Source of the DNA: DAOTXR01 sp034435375
Lineage (GTDB): Bacteria; Chloroflexota; Anaerolineae; Aggregatilineales; UBA3940
Assembly (NCBI GenBank): GCA_034435375.1
Contig: DAOTXR010000096.1
Location: 1 to 64,000 of the forward strand
Direction of reading: 5' to 3'
DNA: 64,000 nucleotides
Shown here in pieces: positions 1 to 7,881 of this stretch; within the stretch, counting starts at the first letter, position 1, and each line of letters begins with the position of its first letter. A program made the translations under genes and the position numbers. The notes under the pieces are model-generated. The model was given only the letters and a program-made list of their open reading frames with translations. It was not told the origin of the DNA and searched no databases.

Positions 1-73
1 CCCGCATCACCCGCTCGACCAGCTCATCAGCCTGACGCTTCAACCGCGCTTTCAGTTCTTCTTCTGGTGACAT
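1..73 (-). CDS. 5' end of an unidentified protein, cut by the window edge
   Basis: An ATG on the minus strand at 73 is preceded by a strong ribosome binding site (AGGAGGG, about 8 bases upstream). The first 24 codons run open to the window edge and begin MSPEEELKARLKRQ. The visible part is a charged, probably helical N-terminus rich in Glu, Lys and Arg. No family can be named from so little. It is transcribed divergently from the transport operon starting at 354. Confidence 0.55.
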   Translation of the reverse strand, partial: MSPEEELKARLKRQADELVERVMR

Positions 74-148
74 AGGTGCTTCCCTCCTGCATCCAGTCTA
101 CTCCTCTTCTCCCCCCAAACTGAAATGCACCCCCCCCAGCAGCGATTG

Positions 149-177
149 TTGCAGATTCTGCTCAGGCATATTATTAT
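149..177 (+). promoter_or_regulatory. Possible sigma-70-type promoter of the transport operon
   Basis: TTGCAG at 149-154 and TATTAT at 172-177 are separated by 17 bases, each one or two mismatches from consensus. It lies about 180 bases ahead of the first gene of the operon. I see no other feature in the 280-base gap between 73 and 354. Confidence 0.3.
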
Positions 178-353
178 CGATATGCAGAGTAAAGTCATCA
201 TGACACTCAGGGCGTTTCGCCTGACTCTACATGTGCCCCAAGGGGCGCATTTTTGTTGGCTCTATAGCTTTCGAGGCGGTTTCTACCTTTTGCCAAGCGG
301 ACCCGTTGAGCTTGGGTCGATGTGTGAGTTTGTCGATCGATCGGGTGAGATAC

Positions 354-1499
354 ATGTCCGAACCAGACTTTCATGTGGATGCCCAGCGGCTATCCTCAAC
401 TACACCTGATGCGGCGGGGGCAGCCAGCCTCCTGAGCCAGAGATATGCGGCATTGCAGACCTTGTTCGAGGCGCAGCCCTCCTTGATCCAGCGTTTCCTG
501 GAGGGGCAGGCTCGTCTTCTCGGTGAGGCTCTGATCCAGCGCCGTTCGCAGGTGCGGTTCACATTGCCCGATCAGGTCGTGCCGAAGGCGGGACAGCCGC
601 CCATGCCCATCTCTGCCTCAAGCCGCGATCATACGGCAGGCAGCCTGTTTGACAGCTTGACCGGCACAGACCTGAGGACGGCAATACGCAACCGGCTGGT
701 GGAGCTAGAAGGCTCACATGACGCCGCGGTGGCCACCGCGGCTCAGCTGCTGCGTTATGCAACAGCCGTACATATGGTTTACGAGATGCTGCCCTCCGGG
801 CGCTCTGTGCGGTACGTGGCTGCGGAAGGCGAAGAGATTCCCTCCATCCCTGCTCCCGACGAACCGATGACGGAATCCGCCATCACGGCGGACACAGACG
901 CCATCGCCGAGGAGGGACAGGATGGAATGCGGGGTGAGCTGGTCGTCCCCTATACTCCGGCGGCCCGGCGATTTTACCTGCCCCAGTGGGTCGCTTTCGA
1001 CGACGAGGGACATCTGCTGGTGGGATCGCCTCAGGAGGCAGAAGCGCACGTCGCCTCGATGCAACAGTTTACGGCTGTCTTGCACGCAGCGGTTGGACTT
1101 GCGCCCTACATGGTGGCCGATCCAGAGTACCAGCGCAAGCGCTACGGCATCTTGGGTCAATTGATCAACCAGGGACGGGCACTCGCGCTGTACCAGGCAG
1201 GCGAGATCATCCAAACGATCAAACGGCGCGCAGCCGCAGGGAACCTCAACCGTGGCCTGAGCCTCAGCCTGCTGTATTTCGACGACCAAGACCTCCAGAT
1301 GAAGCTCTATCACTTCCGGGTGATCCCGGCAGGGCGGATCATGTTCGTCCCAGCGTTCGTTGTGCGCGCTGCGCGTGAGGAGCAGGCCAAGGTAGCCCAA
1401 GATACCCGTCTGAACGCCTCAACGCGCAAGCACCTGCTGAAAGAGCTAGCCATGCTCGAAGCGGCCTTTGTGTCCCCTGTCAAGCTTGGGGAGTGGTAG
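354..1499 (+). CDS. Uncharacterised protein, first gene of the ion-transport operon
   Basis: A 381-residue protein I cannot assign to a family. It has no signal peptide or membrane segment. The N-terminal third is helical-looking and polar. An acidic low-complexity stretch (about residues 165-190, rich in E, P and D) precedes a more conserved-looking C-terminal half that contains a run of hydrophobic and basic helices. ATG 354 (MSEPDFHVD) is chosen over the in-frame codon at 231: a GGGTGAG sequence lies just before it, and the upstream extension looks non-coding. The stop is 15 bases before the APC permease start, so the two are probably co-transcribed. A soluble accessory or regulatory role in transport is a guess from position only. 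Confidence 0.6.
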   Translation: MSEPDFHVDAQRLSSTTPDAAGAASLLSQRYAALQTLFEAQPSLIQRFLEGQARLLGEALIQRRSQVRFTLPDQVVPKAGQPPMPISASSRDHTAGSLFDSLTGTDLRTAIRNRLVELEGSHDAAVATAAQLLRYATAVHMVYEMLPSGRSVRYVAAEGEEIPSIPAPDEPMTESAITADTDAIAEEGQDGMRGELVVPYTPAARRFYLPQWVAFDDEGHLLVGSPQEAEAHVASMQQFTAVLHAAVGLAPYMVADPEYQRKRYGILGQLINQGRALALYQAGEIIQTIKRRAAAGNLNRGLSLSLLYFDDQDLQMKLYHFRVIPAGRIMFVPAFVVRAAREEQAKVAQDTRLNASTRKHLLKELAMLEAAFVSPVKLGEW

Positions 1500-1514
1500 A
1501 GACCAGGTAAACAT

Positions 1515-3512
1515 ATGATATTTTCAATTCTCTTACTGGCAGTGATCGGTTTTCTTTCCTGGAAGGTCGCACCGAGGGAAAAAGAAGAGCACGCCCACGT
1601 TCATGGCGCAGGGCAGATCGGTCTGCTGGGCGCACTGGCGCTGTTTGGCGTCGACTACTTTACATCGTACTTTTACGCCACGGGCGAGATGATGCACGCG
1701 CTGCATCCCTATGGCCTGCAGAAGTGGGGGTACATCGCCGTAGCGGTGATCGCGCTAGCGAATTTCACATTCGGCGCGCTGTACATGTACTCGCTCGGCA
1801 TCTTCAACCAGGGCGGTGGGGCCTACACCGCTTCGATGCGCTACCTGTGGCCCACCATCAGCCTGCTGGTGGCCGTGGTCTTAACTCAGGACTACGTGTT
1901 CACCATCGTTGTATCGGCACTTTCGGGCAGCGATCAACTGCTCTCGATCCTGAATCTGTATGGCAAGTACTGGTGGCTTCACTTTGGCATCGGCGCGATT
2001 CTGGCAACAGGCACTTACATCCTGACGATTCGGGGACGTGGGGAGTCGGCACAGATCACATTTACATTGCTGGGCATCTTTGCAATGTTAACCCTTACCA
2101 TGGGGATCGGCCTGTTGATCGCGCATTACAAGGGCGTGCCCCCGGTCCCGGCGACGGAGGAACCTCAGGCCGTTACGCTGGGCCAGGCGCTGCATCACCT
2201 GCTGACGGCCTCCATGAAGGGCATGGTGGCGCTCAGCGGGTTGGAGGCCATGTCCGACGGCATTCAGTTTGTGATCGACGAAGACGCAGCATTGGTCAAG
2301 TGGGGCAAAAAGCACTTGCCGCGCCTGGGGAAGCTGTGGGAGTTCTACAGCGGCAAAGCGGGCATCGGACGGTTCGTACAGACCTCCTTCCTGTTCTACG
2401 GCGGCCTGACGACCCTGTTCCTGACGACTTTTGCCATCCGATTTAATGTCTTCGAAGGGACACTGGGCCGCAGCCTGGTTGGGAATTTGGCCTGGATCGG
2501 TTTCAACGAGATGCCAGGGGGAATCATTCTGTTCTGGGCCTACCAGATCGTGGCGGTAATCCTGTTAGCAGCTGCATCGATGACGGCGATGCAGGACTTG
2601 CAAGCCACAGCCTGGCGTGATGTTGCCATCGGCGAGATTCCCGAGTTCGTCGTCTATCGCAATCCCCAGGGGACCTTCACTCGATCAGTCACCGCTGGAT
2701 TCATTGCAGCCGTAGTGATTATGTTGATCGTCCGCGGCAAGGTGACGCTGGCAGTACCCTACTACGGGGTGGGGGTCTTTATGCCCATCACTGTGGTGGG
2801 GCTTGCCATTCGCAAGCACATCCTGATCCACTACACAGGCCGCAAGCGGTTCTGGGGCAGCCTGGGGGCAACGGCAGCAGCTGTCCTTGGCGGGCTGATT
2901 TTTGTGGGCCAGATCGCTGGGAAGTGGGCAGAGGGCGGTTGGGTGGTGCTGATCTCTTTCAGCCTGCTATTCCTGGCAGCGCATGCCATCCTGCTCTCGC
3001 CGATCGGGTATCGCGATCCGCACACGATCCATCGGATTGTGCGAGAAAAGGCGCGTGTACAAGGCGCAATGGCCTCTATTGTTGAATGGCAGTCTCTTAG
3101 GATGCAAGAATACCGCTGGACGATACGCAACATAGTGCTGGTGGGAGTGGCCCGATTCTTTGAGCTGTTTGGTGTCCGGCGCCCGCTGCGCTACGAGCCC
3201 GCCCCGATTACGGCTGGCGATTACGATCATGCGGTACGCATCGATCATCCTGAAGCTCCCTCGATCTTGGAACAGTACCTAAGGGGGGAAGTCGAGCCAC
3301 ACATACAGTCTGCGCCTGCCTCAAATCCCGTTTCCACTTCCAACCCCGAGACCGCGCCCGATCATCCTCTTCCCGCGGCGGGCGCGTCTGCGTCTGAGCA
3401 AGTATCAGAGCCAGAGCCTGAGTCAGCCCGACCAGTATCTCCGGAAGGTCCGGCACAGGCCCAAGCGGGAAGCGTTGCTTCGAGTTTGCCTGATCCAGAG
3501 TCCTCCTCATGA
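1515..3512 (+). CDS. APC-superfamily permease, KimA-like (probable K+ or amino acid transporter)
   Basis: A 665-residue integral membrane protein with about 12 hydrophobic segments and a long hydrophilic C-terminal tail. The tail (from about residue 590) is low in complexity and rich in Pro, Ser, Glu and Ala. The early glycine-rich motif NQGGGAYTAS followed by DYVFTIVVSALSGSDQ matches the APC fold, and is reminiscent of the KimA/YdaO K+ transporters in the way G-G-G-A-Y is followed by D-Y-x-x-T. The stop codon overlaps the ATPase start as ATGA. Two RCK/TrkA proteins lie downstream, which supports a K+ or other monovalent cation substrate, but an amino acid substrate cannot be excluded from sequence alone. 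Confidence 0.75.
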   Translation: MIFSILLLAVIGFLSWKVAPREKEEHAHVHGAGQIGLLGALALFGVDYFTSYFYATGEMMHALHPYGLQKWGYIAVAVIALANFTFGALYMYSLGIFNQGGGAYTASMRYLWPTISLLVAVVLTQDYVFTIVVSALSGSDQLLSILNLYGKYWWLHFGIGAILATGTYILTIRGRGESAQITFTLLGIFAMLTLTMGIGLLIAHYKGVPPVPATEEPQAVTLGQALHHLLTASMKGMVALSGLEAMSDGIQFVIDEDAALVKWGKKHLPRLGKLWEFYSGKAGIGRFVQTSFLFYGGLTTLFLTTFAIRFNVFEGTLGRSLVGNLAWIGFNEMPGGIILFWAYQIVAVILLAAASMTAMQDLQATAWRDVAIGEIPEFVVYRNPQGTFTRSVTAGFIAAVVIMLIVRGKVTLAVPYYGVGVFMPITVVGLAIRKHILIHYTGRKRFWGSLGATAAAVLGGLIFVGQIAGKWAEGGWVVLISFSLLFLAAHAILLSPIGYRDPHTIHRIVREKARVQGAMASIVEWQSLRMQEYRWTIRNIVLVGVARFFELFGVRRPLRYEPAPITAGDYDHAVRIDHPEAPSILEQYLRGEVEPHIQSAPASNPVSTSNPETAPDHPLPAAGASASEQVSEPEPESARPVSPEGPAQAQAGSVASSLPDPESSS

Positions 3513-6316
3513 GGTCATCTGCTATTCACGCCCTTCGCACCAGCGAAGTTTATGCCGCGCTGACTACCTCGCCAGAGGGACTATCCCCCAGTGAGGTAGA
3601 GGCGCGGCTGCGCCTCTACGGCCCCAACAAGCTCCCAGAGCCGCCCCAGCCACCGCTTTGGCGACGAGTCCTCGGCCATGCCACACACCCAATGGCCTTG
3701 CTTCTGTGGGGAGCAGGGCTGCTGGCGCTGTTGGCCGGACACCCCACCCTGCCGTGGGCAATCTGGTTTGTGGTCGCACTTAATACCACCTTTTCCTTTT
3801 GGCAGGAGCACCAGGCGCAGCAGGCAGTCGTGGCGCTTTCCCTCCTGTTGCCCAGCTACAGCCGGGTTGTCCGGGGAGGGCAGGAAGCCCTGATCCCCGT
3901 TTCTGAGATTGTGCCGGGCGACGTGCTGGTATTGGCGCAAGGCGATCACATCCCAGCAGATGCTCGCGTCGTGGAGCAATACGGACTGCGGACCAACCAA
4001 GCTGCTCTGACAGGTGAAGCCATGGCGGCCACCAAGACAGAGGAAGCTTCGCTGCGCGAAGGTCTGACCGAACTCGAGCGCCCCAACCTCGTGTTTGCGG
4101 GATCGTCAGTAGTGTCCGGCACCGCGCGGGCGGTCGTGTTCGCCACCGGACAGACAACCCAGTTTGGCCGCATCGCCCGGCTGAGCCAGGCGGTCGAAGA
4201 AGCACCCAGCCTCCTTCAGCGGGAGGTTATCCGATTGACCCGTATTCTTTCGATCATGGCAGTGGGCAGCGGGCTGGTGGTCTTCGGTGTGGGAACTGTG
4301 GATATTGGCATCTCGCACCCGGAAGCCTTCTTCCTGGCCATCGGTATTATTGTAGCCATGATGCCGGAAGGATTGCGTCCGACTCTCACGCTCACCCTGG
4401 CCATTGCCGTGCAACGTCTAGCCAGACGTGGGGTGCTGGTCAAGAAACTGGCAACTATGGAGACGCTGGGCAGGGTCTCCGTGATCTGCACAGATAAAAG
4501 CGGCACACTGACCCACAATCAGATGACGGTGCGCGAGCTGTGGGTTGCAGGACACTGGTTGCGCGTCTCAGGCGAAGGCTACCAACCGACAGGGACGTTT
4601 GCTTCCGTCACAAACGGAATGCCGCTTGAAGAAGACCTGCGAGCCACACTCACAGCAGCGATGCTGTGCAACGATGCCCGTCTGCTGCCACCCTCGGACA
4701 CCCGTACTCAGTGGACCTCCCTAGGCGATCAGACCGAAGCAGCGCTGCGGGTGTGCGCACTGAAAGGGGGATTGAACGAGAATGCACTGAACCAGACTTA
4801 CCCGCGCATTCACGAACTGCCCTTCGAGGCTACCCGCAAGCGTATGAGCACCATCCACCTCAACGGAAGCAGCGAGATCGCCTTCGTGAAAGGTGCGCCT
4901 AAAGAAGTTCTGGCGCAGTGCAGCCACGTGTTGATCGATGGGGAAGTGCGCCCGCTGGACGAGCAGACTGTTGCCCAGATCCTGGCAGCCAACGACCATT
5001 ATGCCCGGCGTGCGCTGCGTGTGCTGGCCCTTGCCCGCCGAGAGCTGCCCCCGCGCGAGGGGCCTTACACACCAGAGCGCGTCGAGCGCGACCTCACGTT
5101 TCTCGGCTTGGCAGCCATGATGGACCCACCCCGTCCAGAGGTCGCAGCTGCAATGCGCACCTTCCAGAAGGCAGATATCCGGGTGGTGATGATCACCGGT
5201 GATTACGGCCTGACAGCTGAATCGATGGCGCGACGGGTTGGCATGCTGCGCACTGAAAGACCGCGCATTCTCACGGGCGCCGATCTAGAGGCGATGACCG
5301 ATGCTGAGCTGCAAGACTCGCTGGCAGGCGAGGTCATCTTTGCGCGTGTAGCTCCGGAGCACAAGCTGCGAGTCGTGGCTGCCCTCCAAAGCCGGGGAGA
5401 TGTAGTAGCAGTGATCGGCGACGGCGTAAACGACGCCCCGGCTCTGCGCAGGGCGGATGTTGGAGTAGCCATGGGGCGCTCCGGCACCGATGTCGCTCGC
5501 GAGGTGGCAGACATTATCCTGACGAATGACAACTTCGCTGCCCTGGTGAGTGCGATTGAGGAAGGGCGTACCATCTTTGAGAACATCCGCAAGTTCATTA
5601 CCTACATCCTTGCCAGCAACATTCCAGAGATTCTGCCGTTCGTGCTGACTGCTCTGTTCGATCTACCGCTGGCCCTGACGGTTGTACAAATTCTTGCCAT
5701 CGATCTAGGCACGGATTTACTGCCTTCGCTGGCGCTCGGCGCCGAGCGGCCTGAACCGGATGTGATGGCACGAACACCCCGCTCGCGGCTGCACCACCTG
5801 GTTGACGGACGTCTGGTCACTCGCGCCTTGTGGCTGGGGGGCATTGAGACAGGTCTTTGCTACATCGGGTTCTTGGCGGTGTATCTTACGACAGGCTACG
5901 GGGCAGTGCTAGGTCTGCCAAAACCCGACTGGCTCCCTGTCTTTGATCACCTAGTGGATTCGGCGAGCCAGGTGTATGTCTTGGCCACGACAGTATTTTT
6001 CGCAGGTGTGGTAATGGCACAGGTGGGCAACGCCTTTGCCTGCCGCCGCGAGATGCCCGGCGTCCACGCGCTAGGCTGGTTCAGCAACGGGTTTTTGCTG
6101 GCAGGGATCGTCTTTGAGATTCTGCTCGCACTGGCGCTAATATACCTGCATCCTCTAGCAATCCTATTCGGGCACACGGCCCTGCCACTGGCTTCGTGGA
6201 TAGGCCTAGCAGCTTACGGACCCGTGCTCTACGGGCTGGACTGGCTGCGCAAGAATCTGGCTATCCGCCAGTCGCAGGGGCACCCACTGCGTGCGAAGGG
6301 AGGGGCACAGGAATGA
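3509..6316 (+). CDS. P-type cation-transporting ATPase (P2 class)
   Basis: A 935-residue ATP-driven cation pump of the plasma membrane. Domains in order: N-terminal cation-ATPase domain, actuator domain with TGEA at 168-171, M4 motif PEGL at 286-289, phosphorylation site DKSGTLT with Asp329, nucleotide-binding domain, hinge motif GDGVNDAP at about 637-644, and C-terminal membrane helices. The M4 segment followed by a TMETLG-type helix resembles P2 pumps (Ca2+, Na+/K+) rather than heavy-metal pumps; there is no N-terminal metal-binding CxxC. The usual Thr after DK is Ser, a conservative change. The start overlaps the permease stop by ATGA, and the stop overlaps the next TrkA gene the same way, so translation is probably coupled. 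The transported ion is not decided by the sequence. Confidence 0.92.
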   Translation: MRSSAIHALRTSEVYAALTTSPEGLSPSEVEARLRLYGPNKLPEPPQPPLWRRVLGHATHPMALLLWGAGLLALLAGHPTLPWAIWFVVALNTTFSFWQEHQAQQAVVALSLLLPSYSRVVRGGQEALIPVSEIVPGDVLVLAQGDHIPADARVVEQYGLRTNQAALTGEAMAATKTEEASLREGLTELERPNLVFAGSSVVSGTARAVVFATGQTTQFGRIARLSQAVEEAPSLLQREVIRLTRILSIMAVGSGLVVFGVGTVDIGISHPEAFFLAIGIIVAMMPEGLRPTLTLTLAIAVQRLARRGVLVKKLATMETLGRVSVICTDKSGTLTHNQMTVRELWVAGHWLRVSGEGYQPTGTFASVTNGMPLEEDLRATLTAAMLCNDARLLPPSDTRTQWTSLGDQTEAALRVCALKGGLNENALNQTYPRIHELPFEATRKRMSTIHLNGSSEIAFVKGAPKEVLAQCSHVLIDGEVRPLDEQTVAQILAANDHYARRALRVLALARRELPPREGPYTPERVERDLTFLGLAAMMDPPRPEVAAAMRTFQKADIRVVMITGDYGLTAESMARRVGMLRTERPRILTGADLEAMTDAELQDSLAGEVIFARVAPEHKLRVVAALQSRGDVVAVIGDGVNDAPALRRADVGVAMGRSGTDVAREVADIILTNDNFAALVSAIEEGRTIFENIRKFITYILASNIPEILPFVLTALFDLPLALTVVQILAIDLGTDLLPSLALGAERPEPDVMARTPRSRLHHLVDGRLVTRALWLGGIETGLCYIGFLAVYLTTGYGAVLGLPKPDWLPVFDHLVDSASQVYVLATTVFFAGVVMAQVGNAFACRREMPGVHALGWFSNGFLLAGIVFEILLALALIYLHPLAILFGHTALPLASWIGLAAYGPVLYGLDWLRKNLAIRQSQGHPLRAKGGAQE

Positions 6317-6960
6317 AAGTGGTGATCATGGGCTGTGGCCGCATCGGTGAGCAGTTAGCGTTGCTGATGCTGGGCAAGGGCCATCACGTCGTCGTTATCG
6401 ATCAGGAGGCAAATGCGCTGGCGAGACTGCCCTCACATCCGGGCTGCCAGACTCTGCGCGGCGTCGGCTTTGATCGCGAAGTGTTGCTGCAGGCCGGGAT
6501 CGAAGAGACAGAAGCATTCGCTGCTACCAGCCGTTCGGACAATGCCAACATCGTTGCAGCGCGAATCGCGCGAAATGTGTTCCGAGTGCCGCGCGTGGTG
6601 GCTCGTTTGCAAGACCCGCGCAAAGTTGAGATCTACCGGCGTCTGGGATTGGTCACGATCTCCCCAGCTCACTGGGGCGCACAGCGAATCAGCGAGCTGC
6701 TGACCCACACAGACTTAGCCCCTACCATGACCCTGGGGAATGGAGAGGTGAGCTTTCTCGCGATTGAGCTGCCAGCCCATCTGGTCGGTCGGTTCGTGCG
6801 CGATTTGAACGTGCCAGGCGAAGTCAACGTGGCGGCGATCACCCGTGGCGAGACCGCCATCCTGCCGACAACCGGAACGGAACTCCGCGCCGGAGATATT
6901 GTGCATCTGGCAGTGCTGGCGACTGCGATGGAACGAGTTGAGGCGCTGCTAAGTCTTTGA
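6313..6960 (+). CDS. TrkA/RCK-domain K+ transport regulator, first copy
   Basis: A 215-residue cytoplasmic protein with an N-terminal Rossmann fold (GCGRIGEQ at residues 7-14, acidic residue in VVVIDQ for NAD(H) binding) and a C-terminal TrkA-C-like domain ending near LRAGDIVHLAV. RCK proteins of this layout bind nucleotides and gate Trk/Ktr-type K+ channels. Start ATG 6313 overlaps the ATPase stop (ATGA). No trkH/ktrB channel gene is nearby, so its partner may be the APC permease or the ATPase encoded in the same operon, or a channel elsewhere. Its stop codon lies inside a hairpin (6955-6980). Confidence 0.88.
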   Translation: MKVVIMGCGRIGEQLALLMLGKGHHVVVIDQEANALARLPSHPGCQTLRGVGFDREVLLQAGIEETEAFAATSRSDNANIVAARIARNVFRVPRVVARLQDPRKVEIYRRLGLVTISPAHWGAQRISELLTHTDLAPTMTLGNGEVSFLAIELPAHLVGRFVRDLNVPGEVNVAAITRGETAILPTTGTELRAGDIVHLAVLATAMERVEALLSL

Positions 6961-6980
6961 CCGAAACACTTTGGTCAAAG
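6955..6980. repeat. Hairpin element, first of two similar copies
   Basis: CTTTGACC-g-AAA, loop CAC, then TTT-GGTCAAAG. The arms pair over 11 bases with a single bulged G, and the left arm contains the TGA stop of the first TrkA gene. A closely similar palindrome occurs at 60834-60856. This one lies 62 bases before the second TrkA start. It has no T-tract, so an operator or RNA processing hairpin is as likely as a terminator. Confidence 0.55.
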
Positions 6981-7041
6981 TTAAGGGGCACTGTCGAAAG
7001 AGTTTTGAACCTTTTCGATAAAGCGCTCTCAGGAGGCTAGC

Positions 7042-7710
7042 ATGTTTGTAATCGTCGTCGGCGGCGGAAAGACTGGCTCTCATCTTGCGTCCCTGCTTCT
7101 GAGCGAGGGACACCAGATTAAAGTGATCGATCCACGTCCCGATGTCCTGGCGCGGCTCTACGAGGAGATTCCGCGCGACTGCGTCGTGCCTGGCGATGGC
7201 ACCGACCCTAGCTTGCTGGAGTCGCTTGGCATCAAAGAGGCTCACGTGGTCGCCGCCGTGACCGGTGAAGATGAAACCAATCTGGTGGTCACCACGCTGG
7301 CGCGCTTTGAGTTTCGAGTTCCGCGTGTCATTGCCCGTGTCAACAATCCCAAGAATGCCTGGGTCTTTACCACGGAGATGGGCGTCGATGTGGCACTGAA
7401 CCAATCCGACATCCTAGCGAAGCTGATCCTAGAGGAAATGTCTCTGGGAGACATGATGACCCTCCTCAAACTGAGAAAAGGGGAGTATTCGCTGGTTGAG
7501 GAGAAAGTGCACCCCGATTCGATAGCCGCAGGGCGCGTTGTGCGAGAGATTGACTTACCGACCGAATCAACGCTTGTTGCCGTGTTTCGCAAAGGGCAGT
7601 TGATCATCCCCCATGGGGATACTGTGCTACAGCCAGCCGACGAAGTGCTGGCCGTGGCGCACCGCTCCTGTCTCAAGCAGCTCGCTGCCGTGCTCGGACG
7701 ACAGTCTTGA
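7042..7710 (+). CDS. TrkA/RCK-domain K+ transport regulator, second copy
   Basis: A 222-residue paralogue of the preceding gene: glycine-rich nucleotide-binding loop GGGKTGSH at residues 7-14, VIDPRP at the end of the second strand, and a C-terminal TrkA-C-like domain (about 140-222). A strong AGGAGG lies 6 bases before ATG 7042. An 81-base gap with a hairpin separates it from the first copy, so it may be expressed at a different level. Tandem RCK proteins can form hetero-octameric gating rings in other systems; whether these two do so is inference. It is the last gene before a bidirectional terminator. Confidence 0.88.
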   Translation: MFVIVVGGGKTGSHLASLLLSEGHQIKVIDPRPDVLARLYEEIPRDCVVPGDGTDPSLLESLGIKEAHVVAAVTGEDETNLVVTTLARFEFRVPRVIARVNNPKNAWVFTTEMGVDVALNQSDILAKLILEEMSLGDMMTLLKLRKGEYSLVEEKVHPDSIAAGRVVREIDLPTESTLVAVFRKGQLIIPHGDTVLQPADEVLAVAHRSCLKQLAAVLGRQS

Positions 7711-7796
7711 GGGGGACAGGATCACGGGGCCCTGCTCAGCCCATAGGCCACTGTCTGCCGCTGCAGAACAGATGCGTGCGAGGTTGGGAAAATAGA

Positions 7797-7838
7797 AAAC
7801 ACAGCGGAGCCGATGCATTTGGCTCCGCTGTGTTTCTT
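7797..7838. terminator. Bidirectional rho-independent terminator
   Basis: A perfect 15-base-pair stem (AAACACAGCGGAGCC pairing with GGCTCCGCTGTGTTT) with a 9-base loop, flanked by A-rich sequence on the left and T-rich sequence on the right. It sits between the convergent second TrkA gene and ppdK, so it can end transcription from both sides. Confidence 0.88.
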
Positions 7839-7881
7839 TAGGGGTCTGTCAATCCCCAAGCGATCAGTTTGGGGATGCTGG

